Shown here piece by piece: positions 52,588 through 63,020 of a DNA stretch of 64,000 nucleotides; the stretch's first letter is position 1, and each line of letters starts with the position of its first letter. Made by a program: the position numbers and the translations under genes. Under the pieces are notes generated by a model that saw only the letters and a program-made list of their open reading frames with translations, was not told the DNA's origin and did no database searches. Origin of the DNA: Mesorhizobium sp. WSM4313 (GTDB taxonomy: Bacteria; Pseudomonadota; Alphaproteobacteria; Rhizobiales; Rhizobiaceae); contig NZ_NSFT01000006.1 of NCBI RefSeq assembly GCF_002294725.1, forward strand, positions 62,001 to 126,000, given 5' to 3'.

Positions 52588-52617
52588 AAAGCCCGCGGGA
52601 TCGCTCCCGCGGGCTTT
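52588..52617 (-). terminator. terminator of hppA
   Basis: A perfect 13-bp stem, AAAGCCCGCGGGA with TCCCGCGGGCTTT, loop TCGC. On the minus strand it is followed by GTTTTTC, so it ends hppA; it may also act on the convergent GT2 gene. Confidence 0.85.
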
Positions 52618-52638
52618 GTCATGGAATAGCCGCCGCGA

Positions 52639-54780
<2,142 letters not shown>

Positions 54781-55036
54781 TGCCGGATTTTCCTCGATTG
54801 TTGGCCCAAAAGAACCCCTCCCTGGGCCGTTGGAACGGAGACGGATGCCGCGCACGGATTCCACCCCTTGGCTGGGGTGTATGCGAAACAGGGCTTGGAA
54901 CGTCAAGATATTGTTCGGTTTTTGCCCGGCTTTCGCCCAAAAGAAGAGGGCAATAAACGTTATGCCAGCGCGAGCCCGGAATTAGATCGATTGAAATGAC
55001 GTTGAGGCACCTTTCGCCCAACCCGCAGACGTAGCG

Positions 55037-55786
55037 TTATTCCGTCCTCTGCCCCATGCGCCGCGCGGCGTAGCGTTCGATCGCCGACAGGCCGTCATAG
55101 ATCAGCACGGCAAGCGCCGCGACGATCAGGCCGCCCTGCAGCACGAAGGCAAGGTTGTTCGAGATCAGGCCGGCGATTATCACCTCGCCGAGCGTTTTGG
55201 CGGCAACCGTCGAGCCGATGGTCGCGGTGGCGAGGCTGATGACCACCGAGAGCCGGATGCCGCCGAGGATCACCGGGGCGCTCAGCGGCAGCTCGACCTT
55301 CATCAGCCTTTGCCAGCCAGTCATGCCTGCGCCGCGCGCCGCTTCCATCACGTTGCCGGGCAGGTTGGTGAGCGCCGTCAGCGCATTCTCGAAGATCGGC
55401 AGCAGGCCGTAGAGGAAGAGCGCGATCAGCGTCGGCTTCTCGCCGAAGCCGACGGCCGGCACAGCAAGCGCCAGCACCGCAACCGGCGGGAAGGTCTGGC
55501 CGATATTGACCAGGCTGCGCGACAAGGGCAGGAACTCGGCGCCGGCCGGCCTGGTGACCAGGATGGCTAAAGCCACGGCCACGATCGTCGCCGCCACTGT
55601 CGCCATCAGCACGATCCGCAGATGCTGCAATGTCAGCGTCAGCAGGCTGCCCTGGTTGTAGATCGCCGGCGCGCCATTCTCGGTCAGCGGTTTCAGCAGC
55701 GGCTCGAACCAGTTCGGGCTGGTGATGAAGACCGCCAGCAGCAAGAGAACAGCCAGCCTCAGCAGCGCAGGCAGCCAGGCTTTCAT
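55037..55786 (-). CDS. yehW: osmolyte ABC transporter permease (YehW type)
   Basis: A 249-residue permease with about six helices and the EAA-like motif EAARGAGMTGWQRLMKVELP preceding PLSAPVILGGIRLSVVISLA. It is the second permease of a YehZYXW/OsmF-type glycine-betaine/osmolyte importer; lengths of all four components (249, 312, 387, 303) closely match E. coli YehW, YehX, YehY and YehZ. Its start overlaps the ATPase stop by four bases. Confidence 0.88.
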   Translation of the reverse strand: MKAWLPALLRLAVLLLLAVFITSPNWFEPLLKPLTENGAPAIYNQGSLLTLTLQHLRIVLMATVAATIVAVALAILVTRPAGAEFLPLSRSLVNIGQTFPPVAVLALAVPAVGFGEKPTLIALFLYGLLPIFENALTALTNLPGNVMEAARGAGMTGWQRLMKVELPLSAPVILGGIRLSVVISLATATIGSTVAAKTLGEVIIAGLISNNLAFVLQGGLIVAALAVLIYDGLSAIERYAARRMGQRTE

Positions 55787-56721
55787 TGCGGCCTCGCCGC
55801 ACGTTTGACCAGGCCTTCGATGGTGACGCGGCCGAGCAGCTTGCCGTCGGCGCCTTTCACCGGCAGCGCCGGGCGTCCCGACCACAAGAGCTCGGCCAGG
55901 GCGTCGCGCTGCGTGGCTTCGCCGGGGATCGCCTCGCCTTCGGCACTGCCGGGCTCCACGGCGTCGCGCACTGGCCCCAGCGACAGCAGCCGGAACGGCC
56001 TTTCGCTGGCGCCGACTAGTGTCTCGACAAAGCCGTTTGCCGGTCTGGCCAGAATCTCCGCCGGTCTTGCGTATTGCACCAGCTTGCCGGCATCCATGAC
56101 GGCTATTTTGTCGCCCAGATGCACGGCTTCTTCCATGTCGTGGGTGACGAGGATGATGGTGGTGCCGAAGCGCTTCTGGATCGCCAGCAGATCCTCCTGC
56201 GCCTTGGTGCGAATGATCGGGTCGAGCGCGCCGAAGGGTTCATCCATCAAAAGCACGTTGGGCTCGGCGGCTAAAGCGCGGGCAACGCCGACGCGCTGCT
56301 GCTGGCCGCCGGAAAGCTCGTGCGGGTAACGCGGCCCGTAAGCCTGCGGGTCGAGCTGGTAGAGCGTCATCAACTCGTCGACGCGCGCCTTGATGCGGTC
56401 TCGGTCCCAACCGAGCAGCAACGGCACGGTGGCGATGTTCTGCGCTACCGTGCGGTGTGGAAACAGGCCATGCCCCTGGATGGCGTAGCCGATGCTGCGG
56501 CGCAGCTGATAGCCGGGCACCGAGCGGTTGTCGGCACCGTCGAGCTTGATGACACCGGAGGTCGGCTCGACCAGCCGATTGATCATCCGGAGCAGCGTCG
56601 TCTTGCCGGACCCCGACGTGCCGACGATGGTTGCGACGGTTCGAGGCTCGATGACCATCGAAACATTGTCGACCACCGTCGTCTCGTCATAGCGCTTGGT
56701 GATGCCTTCGATTTCGATCAT
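55783..56721 (-). CDS. yehX: osmolyte ABC transporter ATP-binding protein (YehX/OpuCA type)
   Basis: A 312-residue ATPase: Walker A GTSGSGKTTLLRMI, Q-loop YAIQGHGLFPHRTV, signature HELSGGQQQRVGVARALA, Walker B NVLLMDEPFGALDPI and H-loop ILVTHDMEEAVHLG. After about residue 240 there is a single CBS-like segment (RPALPVKGADGKLLGRVTIE), a usual tail in OpuCA-type proteins that can sense ionic strength. It overlaps both neighbouring permease genes by four bases. Confidence 0.93.
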   Translation of the reverse strand: MIEIEGITKRYDETTVVDNVSMVIEPRTVATIVGTSGSGKTTLLRMINRLVEPTSGVIKLDGADNRSVPGYQLRRSIGYAIQGHGLFPHRTVAQNIATVPLLLGWDRDRIKARVDELMTLYQLDPQAYGPRYPHELSGGQQQRVGVARALAAEPNVLLMDEPFGALDPIIRTKAQEDLLAIQKRFGTTIILVTHDMEEAVHLGDKIAVMDAGKLVQYARPAEILARPANGFVETLVGASERPFRLLSLGPVRDAVEPGSAEGEAIPGEATQRDALAELLWSGRPALPVKGADGKLLGRVTIEGLVKRAARPQ

Positions 56722-57881
56722 GCCGTTTCAACCCTGCGCTTGGTGGCGGTCATCTCGATGACCGCGTCGAGGATGATCGCCGCAGCAAAGGCCAGCGCCA
56801 CGGTCGGCAGCGCGCCGAGCAGCACCAGATCCATCGCCGTCTGGCCGACACCCTGGAAAACAAACACGCCGAAGCCGCCGCCGCCGATCAGCGCGGCGAT
56901 AGTGGCAAGCCCGATGTTCTGAACAAGCACGATGCGGATGCCGGTCAGGATCACCGGAAAGGCGAGCGGGAACTCGACATCGAAGAGGCGCTGGCGATCG
57001 GTCATGCCCATGCCGCGCGCGGCGTCGTTGGCGACGCGTGGCACGCCGGCGAGTCCCACCACGGTGTTGGCCACCACCGGCAGCAGCGAATAGAGGAACA
57101 GCGCGACAAAGGCCGGCGCGGTGCCGATGCCCCTGATGCCGACCGCGGCGGCACCCGGCACGTGCAGGGCGACCCAGCCGAGCGGCGCGATCAGCAGGCC
57201 AAAGAGCGCGATCGACGGAATGGTCTGGATGATGTTGAGCACGTTCAGCACCCCTGCCCGCAGCTTCTCGACACGATGGCACAAGATGCCGAGCGGTATC
57301 CCGACCACGACCGCGCCGGCCAGCGAGCCAAGCGCCAGCGTGACGTGCTTGGAAGCTTCGGCCCAGAAACTGTCGGCGCGGCCTGCATATTCCTTGAGGA
57401 TGGAAAGACTGTCCCAACGTCCCGAAACGAGCAGCGCGGCAATGGCCGAAGCGGCAAGCACGAGCACGCCGACGCGCGCTCTGGGCGACAGGTTCAGCCT
57501 GGTCAGCACATCGGCGAGGAGCAAGGTGAAGGCAAAGATCAGCAGCCAGAAACCCGAAGCCGGCGAGACGCGAGCGAAAGTGTTGCCGGCGGGCGTCAGA
57601 AAACCGCCGGCAACACCGATCAGGACCGAGAGCGCGACCAGCGCCACGACGCCGGCGATCAGCCTGAGCAAAAGCGGCGTCCTGAGCAGGGCGACGATCG
57701 CGGCCCCTGTCACTATCGCCAGCAATAGCATGCCAAGCATGGACGGCAGCGCTTCCAGGATCGAGCGCGCCTGCCCCGGCACGATACGGTTGGCGCGGAA
57801 CGTGGCGAACGGGGCGAGGAACGCGGCGTAGGCCACGATCGCGGCAATGACGACGCCGAGCTTGTCGAGGCGCAGGGTCAT
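56718..57881 (-). CDS. yehY: osmolyte ABC transporter permease, long form (YehY type)
   Basis: A 387-residue permease. The N-terminal 170 residues add about four or five helices to the usual transporter domain, which begins near KHVTLALGSLAGAVVVGIPL and has NDAARGMGMTDRQRLFDVEF before PLAFPVILTGIRIVLVQNIG. This extended layout is that of YehY. It is the first of three tightly overlapping genes and is separated from the binding-protein gene by a palindromic repeat. Confidence 0.88.
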   Translation of the reverse strand: MTLRLDKLGVVIAAIVAYAAFLAPFATFRANRIVPGQARSILEALPSMLGMLLLAIVTGAAIVALLRTPLLLRLIAGVVALVALSVLIGVAGGFLTPAGNTFARVSPASGFWLLIFAFTLLLADVLTRLNLSPRARVGVLVLAASAIAALLVSGRWDSLSILKEYAGRADSFWAEASKHVTLALGSLAGAVVVGIPLGILCHRVEKLRAGVLNVLNIIQTIPSIALFGLLIAPLGWVALHVPGAAAVGIRGIGTAPAFVALFLYSLLPVVANTVVGLAGVPRVANDAARGMGMTDRQRLFDVEFPLAFPVILTGIRIVLVQNIGLATIAALIGGGGFGVFVFQGVGQTAMDLVLLGALPTVALAFAAAIILDAVIEMTATKRRVETA

Positions 57882-57889
57882 GACGCGCG

Positions 57890-58064
57890 TTTGCGCGAGG
57901 CGCCCCCCTCTGGCCTACCGGCCATCTCCCCCTCTATGGGGGAGATCAGATGTCGCGAGGGCCTTCGCCAATCACCAAGGCCGGAGAAGGGAGCGAGGCG
58001 CAGCAACAGCCAATCTCCCCCCTTGAGGGGGAGATGTCCGGCAGGACAGAGGGGGGCGCCTCGC
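57890..58064. repeat. palindromic repeat between the binding-protein and permease genes
   Basis: Outer arms GCGAGGCGCCCCCCTCTGG (near 57896) and CAGAGGGGGGCGCCTCGC (near 58050) are almost perfectly complementary, with inner units ATCTCCCCCTCTATGGGGGA and ATCTCCCCCCTTGAGGGGGA. Same family as at 3034-3319 and 38957-39087. It lies inside what should be one transporter operon. Confidence 0.88.
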
Positions 58065-58096
58065 AACGACTTCTCGCTTTTCAAGGCGGGCTTATC

Positions 58097-59008
58097 TTAC
58101 TTCAAAAACCCGTTCTTCTTCAAAAAATCCTCCGCGACCCCCTTCGCCGGCTCGCCGCCCAGCTGAACGCGGCCGTTGAGCCCCTGCAACGTGACGAGAT
58201 CGAGCTTGGCGAAGACCGGCTTCAGCAGCGTCTCGATCTCGGGATGCTGCTTCAGGACCTCTTCCCGGATGATCGGTGCGGGCTGATAGACGGGCTGCAC
58301 AGCCTTGTCGTCCTCGAGCACGACGAGGCCGGAAGGCTGGATGCCGCCATCGGTACCATAGACCATGGCGGCGTTGGCGCCGTTGGTCTGGTTGGCGGCG
58401 GCTGCGATGGTCGCCGCGGTATCGCCACCGGAGAGCGTGATCAGCTGATCCGGCTTCAGCGTGAAGCCGTATGTCGTCTGGAAGGCCGGGAGCGCCGCCG
58501 CCGAATTGACGAACTCGGCGGAGGCCGCCAGCACAACCTTGCCGCCGCCCGCGACGTATTTGCCGAAGTCGGTCAAGGTGACGAGCTTGTTCTCGTCCGC
58601 CACTTCCTTGCGCAGCGCGATCGCCCAGGTGTTGTTGGCCGGCGACGGCGATAGCCAGACGATTTTGTTGGCATCATAGTCGAGCTTCTTGGCGGTTTCG
58701 TAGCCCTTGGCGGCGTCCTTCCAGACCGGATCGTCTGCCTTCTGGAAGAAGAAGGCGGCATTGCCGGTATATTCGGGATAGATGTCGATCTCGCCAGCGG
58801 TGATCGCCTTGCGCACCACGGGCGTCGCGCCGAGTTGGATCCGGTCGGTCGTCTTGATGTTGTTGGCGTTGAGCACGAGCTGGATGATATTGCCCAGCAC
58901 CCCGCCTTCGGTATCGATCTTCGAGGAGACGACCACCTGGGCGCTGGCCGAGGCAGTGGCAAGGCCGAGCGCAACGGCTGCTACGGCGAGCTTTCCGATT
59001 GAAAACAT
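58097..59008 (-). CDS. osmF: osmolyte ABC transporter substrate-binding protein (OsmF/YehZ type)
   Basis: A 303-residue periplasmic binding protein with signal peptide MFSIGKLAVAAVALGLATAS (cleaving near ASA-Q). The mature part starts VVVSSKIDTEGGVLGNIIQL, the OpuAC-like opening, with AGEIDIYPEYTGNAAFFFQK and VYGTDGGIQPSGLVVLEDDK. The ATG at 59008 is chosen for the signal peptide; the far longer open frame upstream shadows the divergent reductase. It is the first gene of the transporter operon. Confidence 0.92.
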   Translation of the reverse strand: MFSIGKLAVAAVALGLATASASAQVVVSSKIDTEGGVLGNIIQLVLNANNIKTTDRIQLGATPVVRKAITAGEIDIYPEYTGNAAFFFQKADDPVWKDAAKGYETAKKLDYDANKIVWLSPSPANNTWAIALRKEVADENKLVTLTDFGKYVAGGGKVVLAASAEFVNSAAALPAFQTTYGFTLKPDQLITLSGGDTAATIAAAANQTNGANAAMVYGTDGGIQPSGLVVLEDDKAVQPVYQPAPIIREEVLKQHPEIETLLKPVFAKLDLVTLQGLNGRVQLGGEPAKGVAEDFLKKNGFLK

Positions 59009-59245
59009 TGTGAAATCCCTTGCTGTGAACCGATTGATCGGTGGCTGTATATGAGCACGGCTATGACGGGCAGTCGGGGTACACGGTTTCATAACTTGGG
59101 GGACAGGCGCAATAATTTTGTTCGATCCGACATAAGCACTGTTCCACCCGACATAGCGCGATGCCGACCTGAGGCCGGCTGGCGGCTTACCCTGTTTTGC
59201 GAAATATTGGGAAAGGCGGGTCGGCGGCCAAAACAGGAGTGTGTC

Positions 59246-59818
59246 ATGGCCAAGCACAAAGTCGGCTACCTCATCGGCAGCCTCGCCAAGGGCTCCATCA
59301 ACCGCAAGCTTGCGAAGGCTCTCGTCAAACTGGCGCCGCCGGAACTTGAGATGACGGAAATCCCCTTCAAGGACTTGCCGCTCTACAGCTACGACTATGA
59401 CGCCGCCTTCCCGCCTGTCGCCCTGGAGTTCAAGAAAGCCATCGCATCCGTCCAGGCGGTGCTTTTCGTCACGCCGGAGTACAACCGATCGATCCCCGGC
59501 GGCCTGAAGAATGCAATCGACTGGGCCAGCCGGCCCTACGGCAAGAACTCCTTTGCCCGCAAACCGACTGCCGTCATCGGAACATCGCCGGGCGCGATCG
59601 CAACCGCGGTCGCCCAACAGAGCCTGCGCAGCGTGCTCAGCTTCTGCAACGCGCCCCAGATGAACTCGCCCGAAGCCTACATTCAGTTCACCCCGGGGCT
59701 GATCACCGACGATGGCGAGGTGACGGTGGCGTCAACAGAGACATTCCTGCGCAACTATATGCAGGAGTTCCACATGTTCATCGCGCGGGTCCTGCAGGTG
59801 CTCCCCCCGGATGCCTGA
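59246..59818 (+). CDS. NAD(P)H-dependent FMN reductase family protein
   Basis: A 190-residue flavodoxin-like reductase of the ChrR/YieF type. It begins MAKHKVGYLIGSLAKGSINR (FMN phosphate loop GSLAKGSINRKL) and has the family signature LFVTPEYNRSIPGGLKNAID followed by WASRPYG, and VIGTSPGAIATAVAQQSLR. Such enzymes reduce quinones, azo dyes or chromate. ACAGGAG precedes the ATG at 59246. Single gene, divergent from osmF and converging on the MFS gene. Confidence 0.93.
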   Translation: MAKHKVGYLIGSLAKGSINRKLAKALVKLAPPELEMTEIPFKDLPLYSYDYDAAFPPVALEFKKAIASVQAVLFVTPEYNRSIPGGLKNAIDWASRPYGKNSFARKPTAVIGTSPGAIATAVAQQSLRSVLSFCNAPQMNSPEAYIQFTPGLITDDGEVTVASTETFLRNYMQEFHMFIARVLQVLPPDA

Positions 59819-59875
59819 CGCCGGTCGTTCAGGCAGGTTGTTCAAGAGGCCGGAAGAGCTGGTCGGGCGCCTTCT

Positions 59876-61096
59876 TCAAGATTTGGGAGCGCCCACCAAC
59901 TTCAACGTGCCGAGCGCGGCAAAGCAGAGCGCGACGACCGGGAAGACGATCCAGTTCAGCATGGTCCAGCCCCAGGCGTTGTAAATCGCGCCCGACATCA
60001 GCGAGGCAAAGGCGACGGAGCCGAACAGGACAAAGTCGTGGAAACCCTGGACCTTGCTCTTCTCGGAGGGCCGGTAGCTGGCCGCGACCATTGCGGTGGC
60101 GCCGATGAAGCCGAAATTCCAGCCGAGCCCGAGCAAGATCAGCGCCGTCCAGAACTGCCACAGCGCCAAGCCGGAAAGCGCCACGGCAGCACAGCCGATC
60201 AGCAAGGCAAGGCCAGTGGCGACGATGCGCTCGGCGCCGAAGCGATGGATCAGCGTACCGGTGAAGAAGCTTGGCCCGAACATGGCCATGACGTGCCAGG
60301 AAATGCCAAGCGTGGCATTGTCTTCAGACAGACCGCAGCCGACCATGGCGAGCGGCGCGCCGGTCATGACGAAGCTCATCAGCGCGTAGCTGCCGACGGT
60401 GCAGAACAACGCGGCGACGAAACGCGGCTGGGCGACAATTTCAATCAACGGGCGGGCATCGCTTGCAGCGGTTTCAGTGACGGCGCCGGTCCGGGAGGAA
60501 ACCCGCAGGAACGACAGGATGAGCGCGCCGACCGCCGCCAGGGGCAGGATTGAGGCGAAGGACCCGGCAAACATTACCGGAGCCAGCAATTCACGCGTGT
60601 AGATGACGATCTGCGGCCCGAGGACGGCAGTGATGATGCCGCCCGCCAGCACGAAGGAGATGGCGCGCGCCTTGAATTCCGGCGGCGCATTGTCGGCAGC
60701 CGCGAAGCGGAATTGCTGGACGAAAGCGCCACCGACGCCAATGACGCAGAGGCCGAAGGCGAACAGCCAGAAGCTTGCCTGGAAGAGCGCGAGCGTCGCG
60801 ACCAGGCCACCGAGCGCGGTGACGATAGTGCCTGTCATGAAGCCGCCGCGATGGCCGAGCCGGCGGATGATGGCAGCGGCCGGCAAGGCTCCCAGCGCCA
60901 CGCCGATATTGAAACCGGTGACCGGCGCCGTCGCGAGCGACTTGTCTGGACCGAGCAGATATTGCCCGGCGAGCGCGCCCAGCGAAATGGCGATCGGTGC
61001 GGCCGAACCGACGATCGCCTGCGCTGCGGCAAGCAGCACCGCCGTGCGACGCCCTTCCCTGCCGGTCTCGGCGAACGCGGCCGTTGCGGTCGTCAC
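59876..61096 (-). CDS. MFS transporter
   Basis: A 406-residue major facilitator with 12 predicted helices and [15 protein letters not shown] at the first cytoplasmic loop. The start is GTG at 61096, overlapping the nusB stop (GTGA); the longer open frame is a shadow of nusB. Family resembles multidrug or small-molecule exporters found after nusB in related genomes; substrate unknown. It ends the riboflavin/nusB operon. Confidence 0.88.
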   Translation of the reverse strand: MTTATAAFAETGREGRRTAVLLAAAQAIVGSAAPIAISLGALAGQYLLGPDKSLATAPVTGFNIGVALGALPAAAIIRRLGHRGGFMTGTIVTALGGLVATLALFQASFWLFAFGLCVIGVGGAFVQQFRFAAADNAPPEFKARAISFVLAGGIITAVLGPQIVIYTRELLAPVMFAGSFASILPLAAVGALILSFLRVSSRTGAVTETAASDARPLIEIVAQPRFVAALFCTVGSYALMSFVMTGAPLAMVGCGLSEDNATLGISWHVMAMFGPSFFTGTLIHRFGAERIVATGLALLIGCAAVALSGLALWQFWTALILLGLGWNFGFIGATAMVAASYRPSEKSKVQGFHDFVLFGSVAFASLMSGAIYNAWGWTMLNWIVFPVVALCFAALGTLKLVGAPKS

Positions 61097-61587
61097 GAAG
61101 CGTCCTTGCCGCGTCCCTCGCCGCGAACCCGGCGCGAAACGCGATCCAGCACGGCGTTGACCAGCTTCGGCTCGTCTTCCTCGTAAAATGCCTTGGCGAT
61201 GTCGACATATTCGGAGACGATGACGGCCACCGGCACGTCCTCGCGCTTCATCAGTTCGTAGACGCCGGCGCGAAGGATGGCGCGTAGCGTCGAATCCAGC
61301 CGCGACAGCGGCCAGTCCTCGGTGAGCGCCTGGCGGATGACGGGATCGATGGTCTTCTGGTTCTCGACGACGCCCGTCAGGATGGCGCGGAACCATTGCG
61401 CGTCGGCCTCGCGATAGAGCGCGCCGTCGACTTCCTTGCCGAGGCGGAAGGCTTCGTATTCGGCCGTGATCTCGAAGACGCCGCTGCCGGCCACATCCAT
61501 CTGATAGAGCGCCTGGACGGCGGCAAGACGAGCGGCACCACGCTTGTTGGCGTGGCGCACCGCACCGGTCGAGGCGGGATCGGTCAC
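61093..61587 (-). CDS. nusB: transcription antitermination factor NusB
   Basis: A 164-residue all-helical RNA-binding factor for rRNA antitermination. It has [20 protein letters not shown] near the start and [40 protein letters not shown] and [20 protein letters not shown] at the end. The GTG at 61587 overlaps the ribH stop by four bases, the common ribH-nusB coupling. Confidence 0.95.
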   Translation of the reverse strand: MTDPASTGAVRHANKRGAARLAAVQALYQMDVAGSGVFEITAEYEAFRLGKEVDGALYREADAQWFRAILTGVVENQKTIDPVIRQALTEDWPLSRLDSTLRAILRAGVYELMKREDVPVAVIVSEYVDIAKAFYEEDEPKLVNAVLDRVSRRVRGEGRGKDAS

Positions 61588-62078
61588 GATTGGGCTCCGA
61601 ATTTCTCTTTGAGCGCGATCATGGTCAGCGCCGCGCGCGCAGCGAAGCCGCCCTTGTCGCCTTCCGTCTTGCGTGCGCGCGCCCATGCCTGGGCGTCGTT
61701 CTCGGTGGTCAGAATGCCGTTGCCGATCGCGATCGCCTCCTGCACCGAAAGGTCCATCAGCGCGCGGCTCGATTCATTGGCGACGATGTCGAAATGATAG
61801 GTGTCGCCACGGACGACGGTGCCGAGCGCAACAAAACCGTCGTAATGCGTGCCGCCTTCGGCCGCGCCATCGAGCGCGAAGGTGATGACAGCAGGTATTT
61901 CGAGCGAGCCGGGAACCGTGACGACGTCATAGGTGGCGCCGGCCTCATCGAGCGCGCCGGTCGCGCCATCGAGCAGGGCGTCGGCGAGATCGTCGTGAAA
62001 GCGCGCTTCGACAATGAGCAGATGCGCCTTCGCCTTCGGGCGAATGAACGCTTTGCCGTGTTGGGATGTGCCAGCCAT
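61584..62078 (-). CDS. ribH: 6,7-dimethyl-8-ribityllumazine synthase
   Basis: Penultimate step of riboflavin synthesis. The 164-residue protein has the substrate-binding segments [40 protein letters not shown], and [20 protein letters not shown] with the catalytic-His region. It is second-to-last in the ribD-ribE-(small gene)-ribH-nusB series. Confidence 0.97.
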   Translation of the reverse strand: MAGTSQHGKAFIRPKAKAHLLIVEARFHDDLADALLDGATGALDEAGATYDVVTVPGSLEIPAVITFALDGAAEGGTHYDGFVALGTVVRGDTYHFDIVANESSRALMDLSVQEAIAIGNGILTTENDAQAWARARKTEGDKGGFAARAALTMIALKEKFGAQS

Positions 62079-62154
62079 AAAAGTCTCCGGGGGGTTGCCG
62101 GTGACTTAGGCCGAAGCCGGGTTGACCGCAAGCGGAAGATTGGCGGGGTGGACG

Positions 62155-62334
62155 TCAGACGCCAGTAGCCTCGCGATAAAGACGCACCGTATCACGCAGA
62201 CGGTCGTTCACCGGCTGAGGTTTGATAAGAGCTTCAACGAACACCTGGCGATCGTTGACCGACACATTGAGGGCGGGCGCATCCTCGATGTGGAGCTTTT
62301 CTTGCTGCGTGGAGCCAATTTCGCCTTTAGTCAT
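62155..62334 (-). CDS. truncated DUF1778-like (antitoxin-type) protein
   Basis: A 59-residue protein whose second half, VSVNDRQVFVEALIKPQPVN followed by DRLRDTVRLYREA, resembles the C-terminal part of DUF1778/TacA-type antitoxins. The DNA-binding ribbon-helix-helix that should precede it is absent, and no GNAT toxin lies nearby. Its ATG shares one base with the ribE stop (TGATG), so it is translationally coupled to ribE. It may be a relic or a small adapted protein. Confidence 0.65.
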   Translation of the reverse strand: MTKGEIGSTQQEKLHIEDAPALNVSVNDRQVFVEALIKPQPVNDRLRDTVRLYREATGV

Positions 62335-62951
62335 CAAAGCCCCTCTTTCGCTGCCTCGGCCAGGCGCGCGGCATAGCGGGCCATGGTGTCGATCTCGATG
62401 TTGACGCGGTCGCCGGCCTGGCGCTCGCCCCAGGTGGTGACGCTCAGCGAATGATGGATGAGGAGCACGTCGAAGCGGGTCGCTTCGACCTTGTTGACGG
62501 TAAGCGAGGTGCCGTCGAGCGCGACCGAGCCTTTCGGCGCGATGAACTTCGCCAGATTGCGCGGCGCCTCCAGCGTGAAGCGCACGGCATCGCCCTCTTC
62601 CTTGCGCTCGACAATTTGGGCGGTGCCGTCGACATGGCCGGAGACGATGTGGCCGCCGAGTTCGTCGCCGATCTTCAGCGCGCGTTCGAGATTTATCCTG
62701 GTGCCGGGCTTCCAACTTGACGCGGTGGTCAGTCTGAGCGCTTCCTCCCAGGCCTCGACCTCGAACCAGCGCGCATTCGAGCCGTGCTCGGGCAGCGCCG
62801 TGACGGTCAAGCAGACGCCGCTGCAGGAAATCGAAGCGCCGATCGCAATGGTCTCGGGGTCGTAGGCGGTGTCGATGCGCAGGCAGATGCCTTGGGCGAG
62901 CGGCTTCACGCTCGCAACCGTACCAACATCAGTCACAATTCCCGTAAACAT
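62334..62951 (-). CDS. ribE: riboflavin synthase alpha subunit
   Basis: Final step of riboflavin synthesis, dismutation of two lumazines. The 205-residue protein starts MFTGIVTDVGTVASVKPLAQ and is two tandem lumazine-binding barrels, with IGASISCSGVCLTVTALPEH in the first and FIAPKGSVALDGTSLTVNKV in the second, plus LGGHIVSGHVDGTAQIVERK. Full length. Confidence 0.96.
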   Translation of the reverse strand: MFTGIVTDVGTVASVKPLAQGICLRIDTAYDPETIAIGASISCSGVCLTVTALPEHGSNARWFEVEAWEEALRLTTASSWKPGTRINLERALKIGDELGGHIVSGHVDGTAQIVERKEEGDAVRFTLEAPRNLAKFIAPKGSVALDGTSLTVNKVEATRFDVLLIHHSLSVTTWGERQAGDRVNIEIDTMARYAARLAEAAKEGL

Positions 62952-62971
62952 CAGAGAGCGTCTTTCGTATT

Positions 62972-63020
62972 GACCGTGATCTTATCCAAAAACCGGTTCC
63001 CACTTTTTGGGCTCATGGTC
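62972..63020. repeat. short Rhizobiales-type palindromic repeat at the ribD 3' end
   Basis: GACCGTGA at 62972 and TCATGGTC at 63013 pair as outer arms; CCAAAAA and TTTTTGG pair inside, around ACCGGTTCCCAC. It resembles the small intergenic palindromes widespread in rhizobia. It supplies the last codons and the TGA stop of ribD. Confidence 0.65.
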
